Source of the DNA: an uncultured Methanobrevibacter sp.
GTDB taxonomy: Archaea; Methanobacteriota; Methanobacteria; Methanobacteriales; Methanobacteriaceae
Direction: 5' to 3'
Length of the DNA stretch: 40,996 bases
Assembly (NCBI RefSeq): GCF_946184425.1
Contig: NZ_CAMHFP010000016.1
Location: 1-40,996, forward strand
Numbering within the stretch: position 1 is the stretch's first letter; the number at the start of each line of letters is the position of its first letter. The notes below the pieces were generated by a model. It was not told the DNA's origin. It saw only the letters and a program-made list of their open reading frames with translations, and made no database searches. Positions 1 to 7,490 of this stretch are shown piece after piece. Made by a program: the position numbers and the translations under genes.

Positions 1-545
1 ATATTAAAAAAGTTAGAGCAGTGATGGTTAGAAGAGGTTCAGACCCATCTGAAATTAAAAAAGGTCCAATTAATTCAATTGTTCCAAATCCTCCAAAAGT
101 ACCATCTCACCACGGTCCTGATGTAAAAACTGTAATGAAAGGTATTGACGTGACCACAATGGCATTGCTTGTGCCTACTACATTAATGCATCAACACAAC
201 ATTATGGTTGAAATCAACAATGAAGTCGAAACTGCTGAAATTGTGGAAGCTTTAGAAAAACGTTCAAGAGTTATTGTTGTTGATGCAGCTGAAGGATTAG
301 GATCAACTGCTGAATTAATGGAATATGCTAAAGAACTTGGAAGAAACAGGAATGATTTATACGAAATTCCAGTTTGGAGAGAATCCATTAATGTTGTAGG
401 AAATGAATTATTCTACATGCAGGCAGTGCATCAGGAATCTGATGTGATACCTGAAAATATTGATGCTATCCGTGCACTTTTAGAAATGGAAAGTGACAAC
501 GAAAAATCAATTGCAAAAACTAATAAAGCTATGGGAATTTTATAA
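1..545 (+). CDS. gap: Glyceraldehyde-3-phosphate dehydrogenase, archaeal type II (C-terminal part)
   Basis: The reading frame is open from the window edge (codons in frame from base 3), so the 5' part lies outside the window. About 181 residues remain, roughly the C-terminal half of the usual ~340. This archaeal NAD(P)-dependent phosphorylating enzyme interconverts glyceraldehyde-3-phosphate and 1,3-bisphosphoglycerate; in a methanogen it works mainly in gluconeogenesis. Recognisable stretches are [18 protein letters not shown], the substrate-domain segment, and [10 protein letters not shown] near the end. The catalytic Cys is outside the window. The stop TAA lies inside a small terminator hairpin followed by T6. 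The next gene begins 31 bases later and has no clear Shine-Dalgarno, so gap probably ends its own transcript. Confidence 0.93.
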   Translation, partial: IKKVRAVMVRRGSDPSEIKKGPINSIVPNPPKVPSHHGPDVKTVMKGIDVTTMALLVPTTLMHQHNIMVEINNEVETAEIVEALEKRSRVIVVDAAEGLGSTAELMEYAKELGRNRNDLYEIPVWRESINVVGNELFYMQAVHQESDVIPENIDAIRALLEMESDNEKSIAKTNKAMGIL

Positions 546-556
546 ATTCCTTTTTT
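534..556 (+). terminator. Hairpin terminator overlapping the gap stop codon
   Basis: GGAATTT (534-540) and AAATTCC (544-550) form a 7-bp stem with a 3-base loop, followed directly by TTTTTT (551-556) and a second T6 at 561-566. The gap stop TAA (543-545) starts in the loop and runs into the 3' arm. Confidence 0.65.
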
Positions 557-576
557 ACTATTTTTTACTGATTTAA

Positions 577-1413
577 ATGAAACATAATGTACTTTTTGGA
601 CCTGCAGGCAGCCCTGTGGATTATAATGGTGCAGCATATAAAGCTCCAAAATATATTTCTGAAGAAGGACTTGATTCCTACGAATATCAATCTCCATATG
701 GAGTAAGAATTGGGGAATCCTCTGCAACCACATTAAAAAAAGAATCTGAAAAACATGATATTTTAGTTTCAATGCACGGACCTTATTATATAAATTTATG
801 TGCAAAGGAAGAAGATAAACTTGAAAAAAGTTTAGATCATTTAATAACCATGGCACGTGCCGGAGAATGGATGGGTGCTTATAGATTAGTGTTCCACCCA
901 GGTGCATATATGAATCGAAAACCTGAAAAAACCATGGAAATATCCAAAAATACAATCAATAGACTTTTTGAAGAACTTGAAGCGGAAGGTATTGAAGATT
1001 ATACATTTGCACCAGAAACAACAGGAAAAAGAGCACAACAAGGAAATATTCATGAAATTGTAGAATTATGCGCTACATTTGACCATTTTGAACCAACAAT
1101 CGATTTCGCCCACATTCATGCAAGGGGGCGAGGATTTTTAACAAAAAAAGAGGACTACAATTGCATTTTTTCAGCTATTGAGAATCAACTGGATATTGAC
1201 CGCCTGCATTGTCATTTTACCACAATCGAATATTCTTCCAGAGGAGAAGTTAAACACCACACATTAGATGAAAGTAATGAGTACGGACCCCACATTGAAG
1301 ATTTGCTTGCAAACTTAATTGACAACGGCTGGAAAGCAAACATAGTTTGCGAAACTCCTCTTCGTGATTTGGATTCCTTGAAAATGAAAGAAATATATGA
1401 AAACATGATTTAA
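577..1413 (+). CDS. nfo: Endonuclease IV-like TIM-barrel protein (AP endonuclease family)
   Basis: 278 residues, the usual length of endonuclease IV, which cuts the DNA backbone 5' of abasic sites using three zinc ions. Candidate metal ligands appear in the expected order: H67 (SMHGPYY), H107 (VFHPGAY), E147 (APETTGK), D176 and H179 (DFAH), H211/H213, H227 and E259. The Asp of the bacterial DRHH motif appears replaced by Val here (VKHH), so the third zinc site may differ from E. coli Nfo. No strong Shine-Dalgarno precedes the ATG. A TATA-like TTTATAAA overlaps the gap stop about 35 bases upstream, so transcription may start almost at the ATG. The stop overlaps the convergent zinc-ribbon gene by the 4-base palindrome TTAA. 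Confidence 0.8.
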   Translation: MKHNVLFGPAGSPVDYNGAAYKAPKYISEEGLDSYEYQSPYGVRIGESSATTLKKESEKHDILVSMHGPYYINLCAKEEDKLEKSLDHLITMARAGEWMGAYRLVFHPGAYMNRKPEKTMEISKNTINRLFEELEAEGIEDYTFAPETTGKRAQQGNIHEIVELCATFDHFEPTIDFAHIHARGRGFLTKKEDYNCIFSAIENQLDIDRLHCHFTTIEYSSRGEVKHHTLDESNEYGPHIEDLLANLIDNGWKANIVCETPLRDLDSLKMKEIYENMI

Positions 1414-1913
1414 TAGTCTTTTACAGACTCAATTAAATCATCTAATTCCTTAGTTAGGCTTTCCATTTCTTTATCACTTTCATCAGCCATATGAATAATC
1501 AGTTCATCGATGAAATCTTCCAATTTATCAATTATCTTATTTAATGTATTTAGTTTATTATCCAATTCCTGTTTAATTTTAATTGAAGGATTGTCAGCTA
1601 ATTCTATAATGTTTGAAGCAACTTCAATATTATTATAAAAAATATTATTACTATTATTTATCGTAGATATAAAATTAGAATAACTGATTTCTGAAGGATC
1701 AAACTGCTTTTTAATTAGTTCAATAGCTTTCGATACTTTCAAATCATATTCATGTTTCAAATTTTCAATTTTAATATTGTACTTTAAAAAGAAATCATTA
1801 TCCTGAATAAATTCTTCATCGGAACTTCCAATTTTTAAACCACAATCCGGACAGAAATTATCCTCAATAGTTAACCTAGCCCCACAATTTGTACAAAAAT
1901 TAAATCCTCTCAT
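1410..1913 (-). CDS. Zinc-ribbon protein with helical C-terminal region, function unknown
   Basis: 167 residues from the chosen ATG at 1913. A longer reading to a TTG at 1925 is possible, but that TTG overlaps the GGTG Shine-Dalgarno, so ATG is preferred. The N-terminus holds a double-CxxC zinc ribbon (C7, C10, C21, C24: CTNCG and CPDCG). The remainder is charged and probably helical or coiled-coil, ending in an acidic SLTKELDDLIESVKDY-like tail. No signal peptide or membrane segment is seen. It follows the metallophosphoesterase by 15 bases and is probably co-transcribed with it. Zinc ribbons of this type are common in small archaeal regulatory or scaffold proteins; no specific role can be assigned. 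Confidence 0.75.
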   Translation of the reverse strand: MRGFNFCTNCGARLTIEDNFCPDCGLKIGSSDEEFIQDNDFFLKYNIKIENLKHEYDLKVSKAIELIKKQFDPSEISYSNFISTINNSNNIFYNNIEVASNIIELADNPSIKIKQELDNKLNTLNKIIDKLEDFIDELIIHMADESDKEMESLTKELDDLIESVKDY

Positions 1914-1928
1914 ATAATACACCAAATA

Positions 1929-3002
1929 TTATCTTTTTCTTAATTTTAAAATTACCAATTCAGAATCAGTACCCCATCTCATTGGAGTGTCCATTGAACC
2001 TACACCTGTCGTAACATGAATATATTTCCCATGTTTATTTTTAAAAAGTCCTTTATTATATTTGAACATCCAATTTGCAATATTAACGACCGGATAAAAT
2101 TGCCCACCATGAGTATGACCGGACAATTGAATATCAAATCCCATAGAAGAAAACTCTTCCCAATAATAGGGAACATGATAATTGATAATATTTATCAAAT
2201 TCTGATTTAAATTACTTTTTATTTCTTCACAAGTGGGCATGGCAATATCTCCAAAACTATACGTTAAACCGTATATATTCAAATTTTCATATTCTAATTT
2301 ATCATTATCCAAAACAATGATTCCAGCATTTTTACATGCATTTATCACATTTTCAATTCCAGGATAAAAATCATGATTTCCAGGTGTGAAAACAATAGGC
2401 ATATTAACATCTTTAAAATCATCAAAATCATGGACTCCAACAACTGAAGACCCATCAGCTAAATCTCCCGAGATAATGACTATCTGACAGCTATTTTCTA
2501 ACTCTTTTAATTTCTCAGAAATTTGAGAAATAATCTGTTTATGTCTTACAGAACCAAAATGAACATCAGACAACTGTACGATATTAATATCCTTAGTTAA
2601 ATTATCAAATTCCAATATTTTTTCATTTACAACTAACTTATGAGCTTTATGATAATTATAAACCCCTAAAACGGGAACTATAAACAACAATATAAAAATA
2701 ACAGATTTCGGAATATTCACAAAGTATCCAATGATATAAATCGCTACAATATCAATTAAAAACATTACAGAAGCCCACATCCAAACACCATCTGCCGTCT
2801 GTAAAAATCTTCCCACACAAGTAGATTTTTTAGCTTCAAAAAACATTGGAACACAATGCAGCAAACCCAAACAAATACTCAATCCGATTAAATAGATATC
2901 AGTTACCTGGCAAAATAGCAAGAAAATGTATTTCAATAGGAAGAATTGAAAAATCATGTAAAATGGTGTAATAAATAATACTCGTTTAGTCCTAAAGCTC
3001 AT
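1929..3002 (-). CDS. Membrane-anchored calcineurin-like metallophosphoesterase
   Basis: 357 residues. Four hydrophobic segments (about 8-30, 36-55, 75-95, 99-117) precede a catalytic domain with all metallophosphoesterase motifs: DVH (146-148), GD (179-180), GNHD (208-211), H276 (NYHVPYY) and GHTHGG (295-300). This is the architecture of the YkuE/YaeI-like group, two-metal phosphoesterases at the membrane; the substrate (lipid, nucleotide or other phosphoester) cannot be read from sequence. The ATG at 3002 is preceded by GGTGG. It heads a two-gene unit with the zinc-ribbon protein and is divergent from the AAA ATPase gene, sharing a 101-base promoter region. Confidence 0.88.
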   Translation of the reverse strand: MSFRTKRVLFITPFYMIFQFFLLKYIFLLFCQVTDIYLIGLSICLGLLHCVPMFFEAKKSTCVGRFLQTADGVWMWASVMFLIDIVAIYIIGYFVNIPKSVIFILLFIVPVLGVYNYHKAHKLVVNEKILEFDNLTKDINIVQLSDVHFGSVRHKQIISQISEKLKELENSCQIVIISGDLADGSSVVGVHDFDDFKDVNMPIVFTPGNHDFYPGIENVINACKNAGIIVLDNDKLEYENLNIYGLTYSFGDIAMPTCEEIKSNLNQNLINIINYHVPYYWEEFSSMGFDIQLSGHTHGGQFYPVVNIANWMFKYNKGLFKNKHGKYIHVTTGVGSMDTPMRWGTDSELVILKLRKR

Positions 3003-3103
3003 GACATAACCACCATTTCATAGTATATTGCAACTATTATAAATAATAAAACATACAAAAAAAGATATGTTAAAAATTTGTACAAAATCAAGGAGGTGAT
3101 TTA
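3003..3103. promoter_or_regulatory. Divergent promoter region and perfect Shine-Dalgarno of the AAA gene
   Basis: A TATA-like TTATAAAT lies at about 3037-3044 and is readable in both directions for the two flanking genes. AGGAGGTGAT at 3091-3100 is a full-length match to the archaeal 16S 3' end and sits 3 bases before the TTG start of the AAA ATPase. Confidence 0.5.
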
Positions 3104-4228
3104 TTGAAAACAGATAATAAAAAAGCAGAAATTAAGTCAACTAACCAAAAATCAGCAAAAGTAGAAAATGAAAATAAAGAATATGCTGAATGTGTTGTTT
3201 TAAAAGCTGTTGGTTATCCATTTGATTTCAATTTAATGGAAAACGATTTTAAAATCACGAATAAGAAATTATTTGAGGAATATGCACGCGAACAATGGTT
3301 AGGTTTAGAAGTAAACGAAAATTCTTATCTTTTTGATCAAAAAATCATACCCGATTACGGTTTTGAAATTATAACTGCAAAACCAAATGGTTCGATAATC
3401 TCTGAAAAAACTAAAATAAAACTCATTGATGAAGAGATTAGCAAGTCAATAGATGAAGTAAAAATTAATAACTCATTAAGACTTTCAGATATTGTAGGTC
3501 AAAAAAATGCCAAAAACAAAGTAAAAGTTTTAATTAAATATTTGGAAGACCCAGACAAATTCGGACCTTGGGCGCCTAAAAATATTTTGTTTTACGGTAT
3601 GCCAGGTACAGGTAAAACAATGCTTGTTAAGGCATTAGCCAATGAACTTGATGTCCCTCTCCATTTAATTAAAGCTACCTCATTGATTGGAGAACATGTT
3701 GGAGACAGTGCATCTAAAATTCACGAATTATTCAAAAAAGCTAATGAAAAGTCACCATCAATAATATTCATTGATGAAATCGATGCAATAGCCCTGCACA
3801 GATCATTCCAAGCATTAAGAGGGGATGTTTCAGAAATTGTAAATTCATTATTAACTGAAATGGATGGAATTTATGAAAACAAATCAGTGATAACAATTGG
3901 TGCAACAAATAATCCAACATCCCTCGATTATGCAGTGAGAAGCCGATTTGAAGAAGAAATTGAATTTAACCTCCCTAATGATGAAGAAAGAAAAGAGATT
4001 CTTGAAAAAAATCTCAAAACAATGCCATTAGAACATGATTTAAATTTAGATAAAATTGTTAAAATGACAAAAGGAATGTCTGGAAGAGACATAAAGGAAA
4101 AAATTCTTAAAACTTCCCTTCACAATGCAATAGCTAATGATCAAGATGTATTAAGTATGAAAAATATTGATTATGCAATACAATCCGCCAAAATTAAAAA
4201 TACAGAAGTTAAAGGAATGTATGAATAA
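3104..4228 (+). CDS. AAA-family ATPase with one CDC48/PAN-type ATPase domain
   Basis: 374 residues. The start is TTG, fixed by the uninterrupted Shine-Dalgarno just upstream. The N-terminal ~125 residues are charged and hydrophilic with no recognised domain. The AAA module follows: Walker A GMPGTGKT (165-172), Walker B IIFIDE (220-225), sensor-1 GATNNP (266-271) and the arginine-finger region R279/R281, then a C-terminal helical lid. The module resembles proteasome-activating nucleotidase and Cdc48, but there is one ATPase domain, no obvious N-terminal coiled coil and no HbYX ending, so it is not PAN. It probably unfolds or remodels a protein partner in the cytoplasm; that partner is unknown. 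It ends with no gap against convergent hemA. Confidence 0.85.
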   Translation: MKTDNKKAEIKSTNQKSAKVENENKEYAECVVLKAVGYPFDFNLMENDFKITNKKLFEEYAREQWLGLEVNENSYLFDQKIIPDYGFEIITAKPNGSIISEKTKIKLIDEEISKSIDEVKINNSLRLSDIVGQKNAKNKVKVLIKYLEDPDKFGPWAPKNILFYGMPGTGKTMLVKALANELDVPLHLIKATSLIGEHVGDSASKIHELFKKANEKSPSIIFIDEIDAIALHRSFQALRGDVSEIVNSLLTEMDGIYENKSVITIGATNNPTSLDYAVRSRFEEEIEFNLPNDEERKEILEKNLKTMPLEHDLNLDKIVKMTKGMSGRDIKEKILKTSLHNAIANDQDVLSMKNIDYAIQSAKIKNTEVKGMYE

Positions 4229-5428
4229 TCAATCTGAATTAAAAATATATTCACATGCTGCAACAATATCCTCATTTTCTTCTTTTGCAGCTGTTTTAAC
4301 TTTTTTTGATATGTCGAAAAATATCTTGTTGACAATGGAATTTGTTAAATTATCTAAAATTTTTACACTGCCATCTACATCAGCCAACTTAACACTAGCT
4401 TTTTGTGTTTCACGTTGCCTTATTTCTTCCATAGATGACCTTAAATTTGCAAGAGTTTTCTCAACTTCCATTATCTTAAACGATTCTTTAAGTAAAATGA
4501 ACTCTTCTTCAATAATGTTTTCGGCTTCACCGAATTCCTTAATTCTAAGTTGAGTATTCATATCTGCAATTTCCCTTAAGTCATCAATATTGAATAATTT
4601 AACACCAATTTCAGATACATCATTTGAAATATCGCGAGGATTTGCAATATCAACCATCATTAAGCTTTCATAATCCCTATCAATACCTAAAAGACGTTTT
4701 TTATCTATGATTGTGTGCGGAGCACTGGTTGCACTAATAACCAAATCGGCTTCAGCCAGATATTTTTCAAGTTCATTAAATAAAATAGCTTGGCCACCCA
4801 AATCATTTGCAAGCTCAACAGCAACATAATAAGTTCTATTTGCAACAAAAATAGCATTCAAATCTTTTTCAGCAAGTGCTTTAGCAACTAATTTGCCCAT
4901 TTTTCCAGCACCAATAACTAAAACCGATTTATCATCAAGACTGCCCATATGTTTTTCAGCCAAATCAATTGCAGCAGAACCTATAGATACTGACCCTTTA
5001 TTAATTTTAGTTTTATTTCTAACAACTTGACCTACATGGATTGCTTTTGTAAAAACAGTATCTAAAACCTTACCGCAATGATGATTTTTTATGGCTTTCT
5101 TTTTTGAATCCTTGACCTGACCCAAAATTTGGTCTTCACCAACAATCATGGATTCAAGACCTGATGTCATCCTTAAAAGATGAATTACAGCTGATTGACC
5201 ATATTCAATGACAATATTCTGATTTTCATGTGACAATAACTCATCATCCTCAGAAATATACTCACTGTGAAGATAATACTCTTTTCTATTGCATGTGGAA
5301 ATCTCAACATAATCACTTATGGAATATTTTTCCTGCAATTTCCAAAATAGTTCATCAATGTCTTTAGAAATATTTTCCATTGATTGAATATCTGCTATTT
5401 TATGGTCAACTCTTAAATTAAGTATCAC
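4229..5428 (-). CDS. hemA: Glutamyl-tRNA reductase
   Basis: Reduces glutamyl-tRNA to glutamate-1-semialdehyde with NADPH, the first committed step of tetrapyrrole synthesis (precursor of F430, corrinoids and siroheme). 399 residues, usual length. Seen: the catalytic Cys in ISTCNRKEYY (C46), the signature GLESMIVGEDQILGQV, the Rossmann motif VLVIGAGKMGKL, and a C-terminal dimerisation helix region (LDNLTNSIVNKIFFD). The start is GTG, overlapping the preceding stop by one base (TAGTG) with GGGGAT upstream, which indicates translational coupling to the precorrin-2 dehydrogenase. It is the last gene of the marker 9-dehydrogenase-hemA unit. Confidence 0.97.
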   Translation of the reverse strand: MILNLRVDHKIADIQSMENISKDIDELFWKLQEKYSISDYVEISTCNRKEYYLHSEYISEDDELLSHENQNIVIEYGQSAVIHLLRMTSGLESMIVGEDQILGQVKDSKKKAIKNHHCGKVLDTVFTKAIHVGQVVRNKTKINKGSVSIGSAAIDLAEKHMGSLDDKSVLVIGAGKMGKLVAKALAEKDLNAIFVANRTYYVAVELANDLGGQAILFNELEKYLAEADLVISATSAPHTIIDKKRLLGIDRDYESLMMVDIANPRDISNDVSEIGVKLFNIDDLREIADMNTQLRIKEFGEAENIIEEEFILLKESFKIMEVEKTLANLRSSMEEIRQRETQKASVKLADVDGSVKILDNLTNSIVNKIFFDISKKVKTAAKEENEDIVAACEYIFNSD

Positions 5429-6045
5429 TATAATCCCCTTATTAAATTATCTATGTATCTTTTAGCTTCATCAATTTGATTGTTTATGATGAAACAATTA
5501 ATCTTTTCATCTTCAAAAATATCATAAAGATATTTTCTGCGTTGCTTTTGGTCATCAATCGTTTCTTTAAGAACAGAACGTGCATAGTCCTGAAGTTCAA
5601 TTTCCAAAATATCTTCCCGAGTGATGACTGATTGAATCTTTTTTCTTAATTGACGAGCCATCAATGGACTTTTACCATTAGTAAAAATAGATATTTCAAT
5701 ATCCCCAATTCCAAAACTTGTAGGAACAATAATATCTCCTTTTTGAGGAAAATCTGCCCTATTTACCAATTTATTTTGAGCGATATCTGAAACATACTCA
5801 CACATATCTTTATCACCACTGGCAATTACAACCAAATCAGCCCAAGAAACCAATTCATCAACATCATTAACAGGACATAAAATAGCGCCCTTATCTTTCA
5901 AATCGTTTGATAAATAGTTTCCAGCCAATTTAACATTAGCACCATGATTTAAAAATTTATTAGCCCGTCTGGTTGCGACTTCCCCCGTGCCTAAAATAAA
6001 CACATTTAAATTCGATGTTTTAAAATAAAGAGAAGTCCAATCCAT
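5428..6045 (-). CDS. Precorrin-2 dehydrogenase / sirohydrochlorin ferrochelatase-like protein (CysG N-terminal type)
   Basis: 205 residues from the ATG at 6045, which directly follows the upstream stop (TAA, A, ATG) and gives the family N-terminus MDWTSLYFKTSNLNVFILG. A start 30 bases earlier would overlap marker 9 and add ten residues without family support. The NAD motif is ILGTGEVATRRA, followed by the typical NRADFPQKGDIIVP stretch (family: N...D...F.P) and SPLMARQLR. The enzyme oxidises precorrin-2 to sirohydrochlorin, the branch point to F430, siroheme and cobamides. A C-terminal ~40 residues hold helical sequence of unknown role. It lies between marker 9 and hemA. Confidence 0.93.
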   Translation of the reverse strand: MDWTSLYFKTSNLNVFILGTGEVATRRANKFLNHGANVKLAGNYLSNDLKDKGAILCPVNDVDELVSWADLVVIASGDKDMCEYVSDIAQNKLVNRADFPQKGDIIVPTSFGIGDIEISIFTNGKSPLMARQLRKKIQSVITREDILEIELQDYARSVLKETIDDQKQRRKYLYDIFEDEKINCFIINNQIDEAKRYIDNLIRGL

Positions 6046-6046
6046 T

Positions 6047-6529
6047 TTAATCAGATTTATCAAGTGATTTAGCATGCAATACTTTTACTGCAGCTCTTAA
6101 ATCATTATTGCATTCAGTTAAAACATTCATAGCTTCAAGTTTACTAACATGAAATGTTTCAGCCAAAGCTTCAGCTCTTTCATCAGGGTCTGGTTTTTTA
6201 ACACCGACTAACCTTTCGGACAACTGTTTTTTTAAGTCCAAATACTCATCATGACTCATCCCCATATTCCTTAAAGTCATGTCTCTTAATGGGCAAGGTT
6301 TAGATGGTTTACAACACCAAACAAGTGAACCAAAACAAGTCCCTGCACCTTCACCTAATCTAGTTTCTTTTGCGAATTGAGTTTTAATTTGAATATATTC
6401 CTGTGGAGTTAAATTAACTTCCTGTAAAGCATTTAATACTGGACATGGTTTTACTGGAGGACAACAAAAAGCAAGTCCTCTTACATCTCCCCCTCTACAA
6501 ATATGAGATGGTGCATCTTCCCAAGTCAT
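6047..6529 (-). CDS. Methanogenesis marker protein 9-type cysteine-rich protein with UBA-like C-terminus
   Basis: 160 residues, recognised as the methanogenesis marker 9 family (function unknown, found in methanogens). Two copies of a cysteine unit occur exactly 50 residues apart: C11...CC(22-23)PPVKPC29P and C65...CC(72-73)KPSKPC79P, each followed by an amphipathic helix ([24 protein letters not shown]). This looks like two iron-sulfur or zinc sites made by internal duplication; the cluster type is inference. Residues ~117-153 resemble a UBA/NAC helical domain ([23 protein letters not shown]). The ATG has GGAGG upstream. It heads the operon with precorrin-2 dehydrogenase and hemA, which hints at tetrapyrrole or F430 metabolism. 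Confidence 0.82.
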   Translation of the reverse strand: MTWEDAPSHICRGGDVRGLAFCCPPVKPCPVLNALQEVNLTPQEYIQIKTQFAKETRLGEGAGTCFGSLVWCCKPSKPCPLRDMTLRNMGMSHDEYLDLKKQLSERLVGVKKPDPDERAEALAETFHVSKLEAMNVLTECNNDLRAAVKVLHAKSLDKSD

Positions 6530-6792
6530 AATAAACCTCCAATAAATTTCAAAATAATTTTGATAAAGAAGTAATATAAAATATTAATATAATTTATTTG
6601 AACTCTGAATATATAACCTTTTTTGTAGAAAAAATATTTAAACATCAAATCAGCTCACATAATAAGAAAATATTAGGATGAGATGATTAGACTTTATAAT
6701 AAACCCAATAATATTCGAACTGGAAAAAAGTCTTTGAGGTTAATCCAATGAAAAATAATAATTAATATTAAAACTATAATTCTATTACAACC
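6530..6792. other. Divergent intergenic region: marker 9 promoter and leader side
   Basis: 263 bases. On the minus strand a TATA-like GGTTATATATTC lies at about 6606-6618 and may serve the marker 9 operon, leaving a leader of some 50 bases that ends in GGAGG. The plus-strand part holds a structured element (6676-6746) and ATTAATATTA (6761-6770), which lies about 27 bases before the ATG of the metallopeptidase and could be a TATA box for a leaderless transcript. Confidence 0.4.
6676..6746 (+). ncRNA. Candidate structured RNA element (unassigned)
   Basis: Perfect 7-bp arms AGACTTT (6689-6695) and AAAGTCT (6727-6733) are enclosed by GGAT (6676-6679) and ATCC (6743-6746). The internal loop between the two helices has GATGA and TTGAGG on its two sides, reminiscent of a kink-turn. 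The segment is visibly less AT-rich than its surroundings. It matches no RNA family I can name; strand is assumed from the downstream gene. Confidence 0.25.
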
Positions 6793-7485
6793 ATGAGAAC
6801 AAAAGAAATAGAAATAGAAGGTATCGAAATAACATTGCATAGGAAAAAAATTAAAAATTTATACCTTCGAGTTTTACCACCAAACGGAGAAGTCGTAATC
6901 TCCGCACCATATGCATTACCCTATGAAGAATTAATCCGTTTTGTAAAATATAGAAAAGAATGGATTTTGAAAAAACAGGACCTTATTTTGAAAAACAACA
7001 TTAAGCCACCACTGAAATATAAAAGTGGTGAAAGACATTACCTTTGGGGATTGGAATACACATTGCAATTGGTTTCAAAAGAAGACTTGAAAAAAATTGT
7101 TGTTGATTATGATGAAAATATCATATATCTGCCCGTTCCTCCAAGAAGTAAAAAAGAAACAAGGGAAAAATTATTATACGAATTATACAGGTCAGAACTT
7201 AAACAAGCAATCCCACCAGTTTTAGAAAAATGCAGCAAAATTGTTGGAAAAAAACCATCCGAAATCAAAGTAAGGAATATGAAAAACTGGGGAAATTGCA
7301 GATATCATGACAAAAGAATTACATTAAATTTAAAATTAGCAAAAAAAGATCCTATTTGTCTTGAATATGTAATGATACATGAACTTTGTCATTTAATTGA
7401 ATTTAATCATGGAAAAAAATTTAAAAAATTAATGGACACATACTGTCCAAATTGGAAAGAAATAAAAAAAAGATTAAATGAATAA
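6793..7485 (+). CDS. YgjP/DUF45-type zinc metallopeptidase-like protein
   Basis: 230 residues, usual for this family. The gluzincin motif HELCH (196-200) with H206 (FNHGKKF) as likely third ligand is intact, preceded by the family signature MKNWGNC (RWGSC-like, 163-169). The N-terminal half is the beta-rich domain typical of YgjP-like proteins. Relatives are predicted metal-dependent hydrolases, often near restriction-modification genes; here no such neighbours occur and the substrate is unknown. No Shine-Dalgarno precedes the ATG, suggesting a leaderless message. The gene ends 5 bases from the convergent atwA stop. Confidence 0.88.
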   Translation: MRTKEIEIEGIEITLHRKKIKNLYLRVLPPNGEVVISAPYALPYEELIRFVKYRKEWILKKQDLILKNNIKPPLKYKSGERHYLWGLEYTLQLVSKEDLKKIVVDYDENIIYLPVPPRSKKETREKLLYELYRSELKQAIPPVLEKCSKIVGKKPSEIKVRNMKNWGNCRYHDKRITLNLKLAKKDPICLEYVMIHELCHLIEFNHGKKFKKLMDTYCPNWKEIKKRLNE

Positions 7486-7490
7486 GAAGA

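Noticed and set aside
431-955. 174-codon minus-strand open frame across gap and nfo
   Set aside because: It is antisense to two well-supported genes, has no recognisable domain and no Shine-Dalgarno; a shadow frame.
4167-4553. Plus-strand open frame antisense to hemA
   Set aside because: It lies opposite conserved HemA sequence and has low-complexity Ser/Phe content typical of a shadow.
5428-6075. Longer start for precorrin-2 dehydrogenase at 6075
   Set aside because: It would overlap marker 9 by 29 bases, lacks a Shine-Dalgarno, and extends beyond the family N-terminus.
6710-6725. TTCGAAC resembling a tRNA T-loop
   Set aside because: Flanking bases do not form a T-stem, and no acceptor, D or anticodon arm can be built.
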